A stretch of DNA of 7,721 bases, taken from Firmicutes bacterium ADurb.Bin467. GTDB lineage: Bacteria; Bacillota; Clostridia; Christensenellales; Aristaeellaceae. The stretch covers positions 1-7,721 of the forward strand of contig MWAC01000298.1 in assembly GCA_002068815.1 (NCBI GenBank). Direction: 5' to 3'. The position numbers and the translations under genes were made by a program. How positions within the stretch are numbered: position 1 is the first letter of the stretch; every line of letters starts with the position of its first letter. Under the pieces are notes generated by a model that saw only the letters and a list, made by a program, of their open reading frames with translations, did no database searches and was not told the DNA's origin. This document shows positions 1-7,721 of this stretch, one piece after another.

Positions 1-2
1 TG

Positions 3-143
3 ATCAACGAGTCGGCGACCACGTCTCCCATGATCGGCACGAAGTACGTCGCCTACGCGCACGTCGAGGGGCGCTACATGTACAAATCGAAGTACGAGCC
101 GCTTCTGACGACCCTCTACATGGACGTCGCGAAAGCCGAGTAG
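3..143 (+). CDS. 3' end of an unrecognised gene
   Basis: An open frame runs from the window edge to a TAG at 141-143, giving 46 residues that end in DVAKAE. The codons favour G or C in the third position like the other left-hand genes, which supports real coding. The visible tail is polar and rich in Tyr, Lys and Thr (for example YVAYAHVEGRYMYKSKY), with no membrane segment or motif that I recognise. It ends 55 nt before the likely spoIIP promoter and Shine-Dalgarno region, on the same strand. Read-through from it into spoIIP is possible, because no intrinsic terminator with a T-tract is visible between them. In Bacillus, spoIIP follows the protease gene gpr, but this tail does not look like Gpr to me, so no function is assigned. 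The 5' part lies outside the window. Confidence 0.55.
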   Translation: MNESATTSPMIGTKYVAYAHVEGRYMYKSKYEPLLTTLYMDVAKAE

Positions 144-157
144 ATTTCCAGCCCCCT

Positions 158-186
158 TCATATTCTGTTTCCCCCCCGAATACGCT
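158..186 (+). promoter_or_regulatory. Putative sigma-E (mother-cell sporulation) promoter of spoIIP
   Basis: TCATATT at 158-164 fits the sigma-E -35 consensus (K-M-ATATT) at all seven positions. After a 14-nt spacer, AATACGCT at 179-186 matches six of eight positions of the -10 consensus CATACAMT. This is the expected geometry, and spoIIP is a known sigma-E regulon member in Bacillus, so position and gene identity support each other. Transcription would begin at about 192-195, only about 12-15 nt before the chosen ATG. The match is by eye only. Confidence 0.55.
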
Positions 187-198
187 TATTCGGAGGGG
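171..198 (+). promoter_or_regulatory. Hairpin covering the spoIIP Shine-Dalgarno sequence
   Basis: CCGAATA (176-182) pairs with TATTCGG (187-193) around a 4-nt loop. After one C/A mismatch, four more C-G pairs follow (171-174 with 195-198). The 3' arm contains the GGAGGGG that serves as the spoIIP ribosome binding site. No T-tract follows, so it does not look like an intrinsic terminator. RNA that reads in from upstream would fold and mask the site. RNA started by the putative sigma-E promoter would lack the 5' arm. Confidence 0.5.
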
Positions 199-206
199 TG
201 ATGCGA

Positions 207-1205
207 ATGGTACGCTTCCGGGTCATCAAGGGCTCGCGGCTTCTGCTGGGCATCGCGGTGGTTGCGCTTGCGCTGGTGCTGTGCCTCATGGCGTTGCGGT
301 TTGCGTCGCGCGGCTCCGACGCGGACGCGGCGATCACAAAGGGAGATCTCGTTCAGGGCGCGCAGGAGGAGGCGGAGACCGCGTCGGCGGTCTTTGCCTC
401 CTCCGTTCAGGCCGCCATCCCGCAGGGCATCGAGATCGAAATTTTGAAGCCTGACCCGGGTGGACAGGCCTCCCCGGACGCGCTCTCGGCCTCCGAAAAC
501 GAGCACACGGACGACTCGGTCGCGCCGATCGACCTCGATCCGTCCGGCTCCCTCCCGCCTTCGATCGCGTCCCCGCGCGTGCTCATCTACCACACGCACA
601 CGCACGAGGCCTACGAGCAGGCCGCGAACGACCCCTACGTCGCGGTCGAGGCGTGGCGGACGACCGACGAGGCGCACAGCATCGTCCGCGTCGGCGCGGA
701 GCTCGCCGAGCGCCTGCGAGAGCTTGGCATCGAGGTCGTGCACGACGCGACCGACCACGAACTGAACGACCTCTCGACCGCCTACCTGCGCTCGGAGGAG
801 ACGCTCAAGAGCTACGAGGAGCCGTTCGACCTCTACATAGACCTGCACCGCGATGCCTACGTCGAGGGCGTGAACCCGGTCGCGGTATCCGCGAGCGGCA
901 CCGAGTACGCGAAGTTGATGCTTCTTATAGGCAAGGGCGACAACTTCGTCGAGAAGCCGCATTTCGCCGAGAACTACGCGTTCGCGCGCGCGCTGACCGA
1001 GCGGCTGAACGGCATCGAGCCCGGCATCTGCCGCGACGTGCTCGTCAAGACGAAGCGGTACAACCAGCACATCGGCGTCTACGCGGTCTTGATCGAGGTC
1101 GGCAACAACAAAAACACGCTTGAACAGGCGCTGAACTCGATGCCCGTGCTCGCCGCCGCGATCGAATCGGTGCTTACGGACACCTCGGGCGGCGCGCCGC
1201 GGTAA
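207..1205 (+). CDS. spoIIP: Stage II sporulation protein P (SpoIIP) family cell-wall hydrolase
   Basis: SpoIIP is a membrane-anchored peptidoglycan hydrolase (amidase and endopeptidase). With SpoIID and SpoIIM it drives engulfment of the forespore by thinning the septal wall. The 332-residue product has a short basic N-terminus, one membrane segment at about residues 12-31, a low-complexity acidic linker to about residue 120, and then the SpoIIP domain. Visible hallmarks are YHTHTHEAY (His129, His131, His133), RTTDEAHSIVRVG, DLHRDA (His214) and YNQHIGVYAVLIEVG (His288, Glu297). These match the zinc-binding and catalytic positions of the family, so the enzyme should be active. Three starts compete: GTG 198, ATG 201 and ATG 207. 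I chose 207 because GTG 198 overlaps the Shine-Dalgarno sequence and ATG 201 is only 4 nt from GGAGG. It is slightly shorter than the Bacillus protein (about 400 residues), the difference being mostly in the linker. Confidence in the family is high and in the exact start moderate. Confidence 0.9.
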   Translation: MVRFRVIKGSRLLLGIAVVALALVLCLMALRFASRGSDADAAITKGDLVQGAQEEAETASAVFASSVQAAIPQGIEIEILKPDPGGQASPDALSASENEHTDDSVAPIDLDPSGSLPPSIASPRVLIYHTHTHEAYEQAANDPYVAVEAWRTTDEAHSIVRVGAELAERLRELGIEVVHDATDHELNDLSTAYLRSEETLKSYEEPFDLYIDLHRDAYVEGVNPVAVSASGTEYAKLMLLIGKGDNFVEKPHFAENYAFARALTERLNGIEPGICRDVLVKTKRYNQHIGVYAVLIEVGNNKNTLEQALNSMPVLAAAIESVLTDTSGGAPR

Positions 1206-1254
1206 GTTTCAAGTTTATTTTCCCTTTGCTTAAATTATCGTTAATCCGCGGATG

Positions 1255-1297
1255 TTTCAGGCGCAACCGCCGGCTGCGCCTGAAATTGGCTGTGTTT
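1255..1297 (+). terminator. Terminator-like hairpin after spoIIP
   Basis: TTTCAGGCGCA (1255-1265) pairs perfectly over 11 bp with TGCGCCTGAAA (1275-1285) around a 9-nt loop that contains GCCGGC. It lies 49 nt after the spoIIP stop. The sequence after it is only moderately T-rich (TTGGCTGTGTTTT), so termination may be inefficient. It separates spoIIP from the next promoter. The rest of the 211-nt gap, apart from the promoter at 1355-1382, shows nothing else that I recognise. Confidence 0.6.
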
Positions 1298-1354
1298 TCC
1301 AATTTACTTCACGTTGTTGTTTCCGTATCTTCAAATCAGCGGCCAAAAACCGTA

Positions 1355-1382
1355 TTGACTAACTAGACCAACATGCTATAAT
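1355..1382 (+). promoter_or_regulatory. Strong sigma-A promoter (extended -10) of the Spo0A-like gene
   Basis: TTGACT at 1355-1360 (five of six to TTGACA), a 16-nt spacer and a perfect TATAAT at 1377-1382, preceded by TGC, form an extended -10 promoter. The start should be near 1389, giving a leader of about 28 nt that contains AAGGAG at 1403-1408. A housekeeping promoter implies vegetative expression rather than control by a sporulation sigma factor. No obvious 0A box (TGTCGAA) is seen nearby. Confidence 0.8.
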
Positions 1383-1416
1383 AAACTATACAAGCATCTT
1401 GCAAGGAGAGATTTCC

Positions 1417-2157
1417 ATGAAGAAAATCCGGCTCGTCATCGTCGATGACGATCCCTCCTTCATCAGGCGTGCTGCAGAATACCTATCCGGAACGCAGGAG
1501 ATCGAGGTAGTTGGTTGCGCAAACGATGGCTTTGACGCCGGTAGACTGATCGTCCGGGAGCAACCCGAGGCGGTCGTGCTGGATTTCGTGCTTCGCAGAA
1601 TCAACAGCCTGTCCTTGCTTCGATCGATTCGCGCAATGTCCATTCAACCCTCGCTGATCGTCTGCAGCGCGTTTCTGAGCGATGCGTCCATCGGCATCGC
1701 GCGCAGCCTAGGGGTCGACTTCTTCGTCGGAAAGCCCGTGTGCTTTCCGCACCTGCACGAGTGCATCGTCGACACGGTCTCCGTCAAGCGGCAGCTCCAG
1801 GAGGAGGCGCGCTCCGTCGAGATGATGAACGCCCCCCCGTCCGCGACGGCCGAGGTGCACCGCGCGCTGATCTCCTCCGGCATCTCCCCGCGGCTGAGCG
1901 GGTTCTCCTTTCTCGCGGAGGGCATGCACCTGCTGCTGACCGACCAGGACCTTTTGAAGAACATGAGCCAGCGCCTGTACCCCAGGATCGCGCAGACGAT
2001 GAACACGACGCCGAACAACGTCGAGCGCAACATCCGCTCGGCCATCCGCGGCGCGGCCCGCAAGAGCGGCGCGGAGAGCCAGCTCCCGACAAACCGCCAG
2101 TTCATCTCCGTGCTGTTCCGAAAAATTCTCGAAAAGCAGCGCGCCTCGCTTTCGTAA
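1417..2157 (+). CDS. Spo0A-like response regulator, divergent paralog
   Basis: The 246-residue product has a CheY-type receiver (about residues 1-118), a linker, and a C-terminal Spo0A_C DNA-binding domain (about 143-243). The receiver keeps the acidic pocket (Asp10-Asp12), the phospho-acceptor Asp56, Ser84 as switch residue and Lys106-Pro107. The DNA-binding part shows YPRIAQTMNTT and VERNIRSAI, close to YPDIAKKFNTT and VERAIRHAI of Spo0A from memory, and PTNRQFIS matches PTNSEFIA. It differs from canonical Spo0A in two ways. The loop after Asp56 lacks the usual Pro and Gly (LRRINS against MPHLDG), and the WSRG...FGYT stretch is missing, which shortens the domain by roughly ten residues. The ATG at 1417 is chosen because AAGGAG lies 8 nt upstream; a TTG at 1399 is in frame but precedes that site. 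The neighbours are spoIIP and udk, not spoIVB as for usual spo0A. It probably binds DNA, but its targets are unknown. Confidence 0.85.
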   Translation: MKKIRLVIVDDDPSFIRRAAEYLSGTQEIEVVGCANDGFDAGRLIVREQPEAVVLDFVLRRINSLSLLRSIRAMSIQPSLIVCSAFLSDASIGIARSLGVDFFVGKPVCFPHLHECIVDTVSVKRQLQEEARSVEMMNAPPSATAEVHRALISSGISPRLSGFSFLAEGMHLLLTDQDLLKNMSQRLYPRIAQTMNTTPNNVERNIRSAIRGAARKSGAESQLPTNRQFISVLFRKILEKQRASLS

Positions 2158-2191
2158 CGCTACAGAAGAATATATTTTGGATTGGCGCACC

Positions 2192-2225
2192 TTGAAATCC
2201 GCCTCCTCGCTGTGCTATGATAGCA
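2192..2225 (+). promoter_or_regulatory. Sigma-A promoter (extended -10) of the uridine kinase gene
   Basis: TTGAAA at 2192-2197, an 18-nt spacer and TATGAT at 2216-2221 with a preceding TGC resemble a sigma-A extended -10 promoter. The -10 lies within the perfect inverted repeat TGCTAT-G-ATAGCA (2213-2225), which could be an operator or chance. Transcription would start near 2228, about 23 nt before the ATG. No clear terminator separates it from the Spo0A-like gene, which ends at 2157, so read-through could also contribute. Confidence 0.65.
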
Positions 2226-2250
2226 TGAATGAAGGAACGGAGGGGTGCGG

Positions 2251-2871
2251 ATGCTGATCATCGGTATATGCGGCGCGAGCGGCAGCGGGAAATCGACGCT
2301 TGCGGAGGAACTGGAGCGCAAAATCCAAAAGCCCTGCGTTCTGCTCAAGCAGGACTCGTATTACAAGGACCATCCGGACATGGACTTCGCCCAGCGCGAG
2401 CGCATCAACTACGACGAGCCGGGCGCGTTCGAGCACGCGGAGCTCACAGGCGACCTACAGGCGCTTCGGGACGGCCTCCCGATCACGCGCAAGGAGTACG
2501 ACTACAAGATGCACAGGCGCTGCGACTCCACCGGGCGGCTCATCCACCCGGCGGACGTCGTGCTGCTCGAGGGCATACATGTGTTCTACGACGCGGCCGT
2601 GCGCGATCAGCTCGACTTCAAGATATTCATACAGGTCGATCCGGACATCTGCCTGCTGCGCCGCGTGCAGCGCGACATCGTCGAGCGCGGCCGGCACGTC
2701 GACAGCGTCGCCCGGCAGTACATGGACAGCGTGAAGCCGATGTTCGAGCGGTACATCCGCAACTACGTCGAGTACGCCGACCTGATCGTCGCCCGCGGCG
2801 GCAAGAACGCCCGGATCGTCGACATACTCGCGTTCTACATCAACTCCGGCATGGTCAAGCCGGAAGCCTAA
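2251..2871 (+). CDS. udk: Uridine kinase family protein (P-loop nucleoside kinase)
   Basis: Uridine kinase phosphorylates uridine and cytidine to UMP and CMP with a nucleoside triphosphate, in cytoplasmic pyrimidine salvage. The 206-residue product has the usual family length. It carries the P-loop GASGSGKS (8-15), the QDSYYKD segment with Asp35, the nucleoside-binding YDYKMH (83-88), a hydrophobic strand ending in EGIHVF (Glu107) and the lid-like RRVQRDIVERGR with several Arg residues. The later segment QYMDSVKPMFERYI corresponds to QYVSVVRPMHNQFV in Bacillus Udk as I remember it. ATG 2251 is chosen because GGAGG at 2239-2243 lies 7 nt upstream; GTG 2245 would be only 1 nt from it. It has its own promoter and ends right at a palindromic terminator, so it is monocistronic. 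Many clostridia carry several members of this family, so another nucleoside or a related substrate is possible. Confidence 0.85.
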   Translation: MLIIGICGASGSGKSTLAEELERKIQKPCVLLKQDSYYKDHPDMDFAQRERINYDEPGAFEHAELTGDLQALRDGLPITRKEYDYKMHRRCDSTGRLIHPADVVLLEGIHVFYDAAVRDQLDFKIFIQVDPDICLLRRVQRDIVERGRHVDSVARQYMDSVKPMFERYIRNYVEYADLIVARGGKNARIVDILAFYINSGMVKPEA

Positions 2872-2903
2872 AAAGATTCCGGGAGCGCGCTCCCGGAATC
2901 TTT
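2872..2903. terminator. Shared bidirectional terminator, perfect 32-nt palindrome
   Basis: The sixteen bases starting AAAGATTCCGGG are followed at once by their exact reverse complement, so the RNA from either strand forms the same GC-rich hairpin. Read on the plus strand it ends in TCTTTCT. Read on the minus strand it ends in TCTTTTT. It touches the TAA of udk (2869-2871) on one side and the TAG of the convergent small gene (2904-2906) on the other. Confidence 0.9.
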
Positions 2904-3251
2904 CTATTGTCCGACCGCCTCTCCGAGCCCCCGCATGACCTCCTCGTCGTTTGCGAAGATCCCCGCGACGAGCTCGAGCGCCTCCGGGTACGCGGCGTAG
3001 GGCACGTAGAACTGGTAGCTCTCGAGCATCGTGCCGAAGCCGAGCGTCGCGCCCCAGCCCATCTGGTCGATCTTCGAGTAGGGGATTTTGGCCTCCTCGA
3101 GCAGCGGCTCGATCATCGAGGCGTGGACAAACCGCGTCGCCAGCAGAAGCACCGGGTCGTCGCCGCTCGGCTCGCGAAGCCTCTTGCTCCCCTCGCAGGA
3201 AGGGCAGACCTCGCTCCTGGTCAGGCGGCTGCATTTCGGACAGTAGAGCAT
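2904..3251 (-). CDS. Small zinc-ribbon / DUF2007-like protein
   Basis: The 115-residue product starts with a four-cysteine zinc ribbon (Cys4, Cys7, Cys16, Cys19, in CPKC and CPSC), followed by a basic linker. A domain from about residue 33 to 105 then resembles DUF2007, a small family described as putative signal-transducing. The resemblance lies in an alternating hydrophobic strand (VLLLATRF), a helix (ASMIEPLLEEAKIPY) and YVPYAAYPEALELV. The start at 3251 is supported by AGGAGG placed 7 nt upstream; an in-frame ATG at 3272 has no such site. There is no signal peptide or membrane segment, so it is probably cytoplasmic. It lies downstream of the E1 gene on the same strand, behind a terminator, and has no separate promoter that I can see, so it may depend on read-through or on a promoter inside the E1 gene. 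No biochemical function is known to me. Confidence 0.75.
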   Translation of the reverse strand: MLYCPKCSRLTRSEVCPSCEGSKRLREPSGDDPVLLLATRFVHASMIEPLLEEAKIPYSKIDQMGWGATLGFGTMLESYQFYVPYAAYPEALELVAGIFANDEEVMRGLGEAVGQ

Positions 3252-3275
3252 CCGATCTCCTCCTCGTCTCATCTG

Positions 3276-3304
3276 AAAACGGGCGGGCGCAAAAACGCCC
3301 GCCC
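3276..3304 (-). terminator. Rho-independent terminator of the lpd-E1 operon
   Basis: On the minus strand, GGGCGGGCG (3304-3296) pairs over 9 bp with CGCCCGCCC (3289-3281) across a T-rich 6-nt loop, and GTTTTC follows. It lies 10 nt after the E1 stop and 24 nt before the ATG of the small zinc-ribbon gene. The short T-tract suggests termination may be partial. Confidence 0.75.
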
Positions 3305-3314
3305 TTGCATCGCC

Positions 3315-5783
<2,469 letters not shown>

Positions 5784-5809
5784 GGCTCACTCTCTCCTTG
5801 TATTAAAAA

Positions 5810-6973
5810 CTAGTCGTCAAATTCCCAGATGGTCTCGCGGATGATCTCGCTGACGGTCGGGTGCGGGAAGATGATCTCCTTCGCGTCCTTGACGCGCAGC
5901 TCCTGCTCGATCATGAGCGCCGCGCCCCAGACGGCCTCGGAGCTCCCGTTGCCGATCATGTGCACGCCGAGTACGTTGCGGTGCTTTTTGTGGATCAGCA
6001 CCTTGCACAGCCCATCCGCGCCCTCGTTCTCCGCGATGAAGCGGCCGGAGAAGCGCATCGAGAGCTTTTTGACCTCGAAATCGACGCCCGCGGCTCTCGC
6101 CTCCTCCTCGGTCATGCCGACGCACGCGACCTCGGGGTGCGTGTAGATGACGGACGGGTTCGCATTGTAGCGCATCCTGTCCCTCTTCCCGAGCATCGCG
6201 TTCACGGCGACCTCCGCCTCGCGGTAGGCCGTGTGCGCGAGCATCACCTTGCCGATGCAGTCGCCCGCGGCGTAGACGTTTTCGACGTTCGTCCGGCACT
6301 TGTCGTCGGTCAGGATCACGCCGCGCTCCATAGCGACGCCGATGTTCTCGAGGCCGATGTCCTCCGTCGCAGCGCGGCGACCGATCGACAGCAGCACCTT
6401 GTCCGCCGGGACTTCGAGGGTCTTCCCCTCCGCCTCGCAGACGACCTTGCCGGGCTCGACCGCGACGACCTTCGTCGAGAGCTTGAACTCGACGCCCTTC
6501 TTCCGGTACTCCTTCTGGAGCATCGACGAAATCTCGCGGTCGGTCGTCCCCGCGATGTGGTCGAGCATCTCGACGACGGTCACGCGGCTGCCGGCGACCG
6601 CGTAGTATGCGGCCATCTCGAGGCCGATGACGCCGCCGCCGACGATCACAAAGTCCTTCGGAATCTCGGGAAGTTCCAGCACCTCGCGGTTCGTCAGCAC
6701 GAAATTGCCGAGGTTTTCGCGGACACCCGGGATCGGCGGCACGACCGCCACCGAGCCGGCGGCGATCAGAAGCCGCTTCGCCTCGTAGTCCTGCCCCGCC
6801 GCGGTCACTTGAAAGCCGCCGTCTGTGCGGCCCTTGACGACGGCCTTTTCCTTGACGACCGCGACGCCCGCGCCCTTCAACGAAGAACTGACGCCGGCGA
6901 CGAGCGTGCGCACGACCTTGCCGCGCCGCTGGACGACGGCCTTCTGGTCGAGGAGCACGTTTTCGGCGAGCAC
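5810..6973 (-). CDS. lpd: Dihydrolipoyl dehydrogenase (E3), N-terminally truncated
   Basis: E3 reoxidises dihydrolipoyl groups on E2 and reduces NAD+. The visible 387 residues cover everything after the first FAD-binding part: the NAD-binding fold GGGVIG (112-117) with VTVVEMLDHI, the second FAD contact AAGDCIGKVMLAHTA (Asp238), and the dimerisation domain with the catalytic pair HPTVSE (His371, Glu376). About 75 N-terminal residues that every active E3 needs are absent, including the FAD dinucleotide motif and the redox disulfide CxxxxC. The GTG at 6973 is merely the first start in the open frame. Lpd-like sequence (SKGKKYGVLAEN) continues to about 6994, after which the DNA becomes AT-rich and the frame meets a stop (TAG) at about 7046. 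Without the missing part the product cannot be a working E3. It is either cut by an assembly join or a truncated gene. It is followed 26 nt later by E1. Confidence 0.85.
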   Translation of the reverse strand: MLAENVLLDQKAVVQRRGKVVRTLVAGVSSSLKGAGVAVVKEKAVVKGRTDGGFQVTAAGQDYEAKRLLIAAGSVAVVPPIPGVRENLGNFVLTNREVLELPEIPKDFVIVGGGVIGLEMAAYYAVAGSRVTVVEMLDHIAGTTDREISSMLQKEYRKKGVEFKLSTKVVAVEPGKVVCEAEGKTLEVPADKVLLSIGRRAATEDIGLENIGVAMERGVILTDDKCRTNVENVYAAGDCIGKVMLAHTAYREAEVAVNAMLGKRDRMRYNANPSVIYTHPEVACVGMTEEEARAAGVDFEVKKLSMRFSGRFIAENEGADGLCKVLIHKKHRNVLGVHMIGNGSSEAVWGAALMIEQELRVKDAKEIIFPHPTVSEIIRETIWEFDD

Positions 6974-6997
6974 GCCGTACTTCTTGCCCTTGCTGTT

Positions 6998-7138
6998 TTC
7001 GGACCCAATAATATGCTTATTACATCTCTTGCATCCGGCATTGCACTAATAGTTATGATGAAAAAACCGCTTCTTGCAATCGACAGCAAACACAAGTTTG
7101 TAGAAGAAGCAGTAATAGGGGATGGAAATAATGAGTAG
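6998..7138 (+). pseudogene. azlC: C-terminal fragment of azlC (branched-chain amino acid exporter large subunit)
   Basis: From about 6998 the plus frame reads FGPNNMLITSLASGIALIVMM and runs on to a TAG at 7136-7138, about 46 residues. The FGPxN-L-I motif followed by a hydrophobic segment and a charged tail resembles the end of AzlC permeases. Its position, overlapping the start of azlD, agrees with this. The rest of AzlC, which should be about 230 residues long, is missing; the frame continues leftwards only as antisense of lpd. AzlC and AzlD together export branched-chain amino acids. This is the right-hand half of the junction described under lpd, so the fragment cannot be functional as drawn. 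Confidence 0.6.
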
Positions 7139-7460
7139 CATAAGCATTTTTCAAGCCCTCATATATACCTTTTGTTTTATGATTATTATTTTTCTAACGA
7201 GGCTTTTCCCTTTTGCTCTTTTTTCACGAAAAAAACCGCCAAAATTTCTTCGTTTTGCCGCCTCGTATATGCCTCCTATGGTAATGATGATTCTTATTAT
7301 CTACTGTCTTAGAAATGTTTCATTTACAGAAAAACCCTTCGGTTTACCGCATATTTGTGGTATAGTTATAACGATCTTGCTTCATATTTGGAAAAAAAAC
7401 GCAATGCTCAGCATTTTTGGCGGCACCATTGCTTTCATGGCACTTTCATCACTTTTATAA
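7131..7460 (+). CDS. azlD: AzlD family branched-chain amino acid transport protein
   Basis: AzlD is the small membrane partner of AzlC in branched-chain amino acid export (azaleucine resistance in Bacillus). The 109-residue product is of usual length, very hydrophobic, with about four membrane segments (roughly 8-25, 48-62, 72-90, 93-109). It shows family features: FLTRLFPFALF, then KKPPKFLRFAASYMPPMVM, YCLRNVSFT and LLHIWKKNAMLSIFGGT. I chose ATG 7131, which overlaps the azlC stop by 8 nt, as is common for this translationally coupled pair; ATG 7122 is in frame and also possible. The composition is AT-rich (about 35% GC), unlike all genes left of 7,000. It is followed 25 nt later by an aldo/keto reductase on the same strand, probably in one operon. 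Confidence 0.85.
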   Translation: MSSISIFQALIYTFCFMIIIFLTRLFPFALFSRKKPPKFLRFAASYMPPMVMMILIIYCLRNVSFTEKPFGLPHICGIVITILLHIWKKNAMLSIFGGTIAFMALSSLL

Positions 7461-7485
7461 AACTTGTAACACAAAGGAGGTTTTT

Positions 7486-7721
7486 ATGGAGTTTCGTAGA
7501 TTTCCTAAAATAAAAGATAAAGAGATTTCCGTATTAGGCTTTGGTCTTATGAGACTTCCCATACTAAATGGAAAAGCGGAATGTATAGATTACGACAAAA
7601 CCCTCTCACTTATGCGTACTGCCTATGAAAACGGCATTAATTATTATGATACAGCCTATGTATATCACGGTGAAAAAAGTGAAGAAGTCTTGGGAAAGAC
7701 CCTTCGCGATCTTTCTATTCG
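7486..7721 (+). CDS. Aldo/keto reductase, N-terminal part (runs off the window)
   Basis: The first 78 residues form the start of an NAD(P)H-dependent aldo/keto reductase barrel. The strand VLGFGLMRLP (17-25), the helix YDKTLSLMRTAYENGINYYDTAY and the catalytic Asp55 and Tyr60 in DTAYVYHGEKSE fit the family, with GxKSEEVLGKTL following. The Met-Arg-Leu-Pro pattern and HG-x-KSE are typical of the clostridial subgroup that often carries a C-terminal 4Fe-4S domain, but that part is outside the window. The start is firm: AAAGGAGG at 7473-7480 lies 5 nt before the ATG. It follows azlD by 25 nt and shares its AT-rich codon use. The substrate cannot be inferred. Confidence 0.85.
   Translation, partial: MEFRRFPKIKDKEISVLGFGLMRLPILNGKAECIDYDKTLSLMRTAYENGINYYDTAYVYHGEKSEEVLGKTLRDLSI

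Noticed and set aside
171..198. The hairpin before spoIIP as an intrinsic terminator
   Set aside because: No T-tract follows its 3' arm on either strand, and that arm is the ribosome binding site of spoIIP.
198..206. GTG 198 or ATG 201 as the spoIIP start
   Set aside because: GTG 198 overlaps the Shine-Dalgarno sequence and ATG 201 is only 4 nt from GGAGG. ATG 207 has better spacing, though 201 cannot be excluded.
1206..1416. A 0A box or riboswitch in the leader of the Spo0A-like gene
   Set aside because: No TGTCGAA-like site was found. The leader from the predicted start is only about 28 nt, too short for a riboswitch.
1644..2190. Minus-strand frames opposite the Spo0A-like gene
   Set aside because: They are antisense shadows of a gene with clear homology and a strong promoter, and have no ribosome site or motif.
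5861..7138. A 425-codon plus-strand frame ending in the azlC tail
   Set aside because: The left 380 codons are antisense of lpd with shadow composition. Only the last ~46 residues look like a protein, so it is not a real fusion.

Overview
The window joins two kinds of DNA. Positions 1 to about 6,990 are GC-rich (57-70% in the 60-base blocks I counted) and carry genes typical of a spore-forming, probably anaerobic member of the Firmicutes/Clostridia. The evidence is a SpoIIP engulfment hydrolase with a sigma-E-like promoter, a Spo0A-family regulator, strong Shine-Dalgarno sites and a clostridial-type fused E1 dehydrogenase. From about 7,005 to the end the DNA is AT-rich (about 35% GC in a sampled block) and carries the end of azlC, then azlD and the start of an aldo/keto reductase, with codon use typical of a low-GC Firmicute.

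Layout, left to right: the 3' end of an unrecognised gene (+); spoIIP (+); a hairpin and a strong sigma-A promoter; a divergent Spo0A-like response regulator (+); a second extended -10 promoter; a uridine kinase (+). A perfect 32-nt palindrome then acts as a shared terminator against a convergent small zinc-ribbon/DUF2007-like gene (-). Upstream of that gene, on the same strand, lie a terminator, a fused E1 alpha-beta 2-oxo acid dehydrogenase (-) and a dihydrolipoyl dehydrogenase (-). The last two form an operon, transcribed lpd then E1. No E2 gene is visible.

The lpd gene has lost its N-terminal FAD-binding and redox-disulfide region exactly where the GC content collapses. On the other side, on the opposite strand, azlC has lost everything except its C-terminus. 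This head-to-head junction of two truncated genes is either a chimeric assembly join or a real illegitimate recombination, and the right-hand 0.7 kb should not be assumed to belong to the same genome.

The most interesting points are three. First, the spoIIP Shine-Dalgarno sequence lies in a hairpin that a sigma-E-initiated transcript would not contain but a read-through transcript would, which could form a translational gate. Second, the Spo0A-like protein keeps the phosphorylation site but has lost conserved receiver and DNA-binding-domain features, and its base composition changes at the domain boundary. Third, the lpd/azlC breakpoint. I see no CRISPR array, tRNA, rRNA or insertion sequence.
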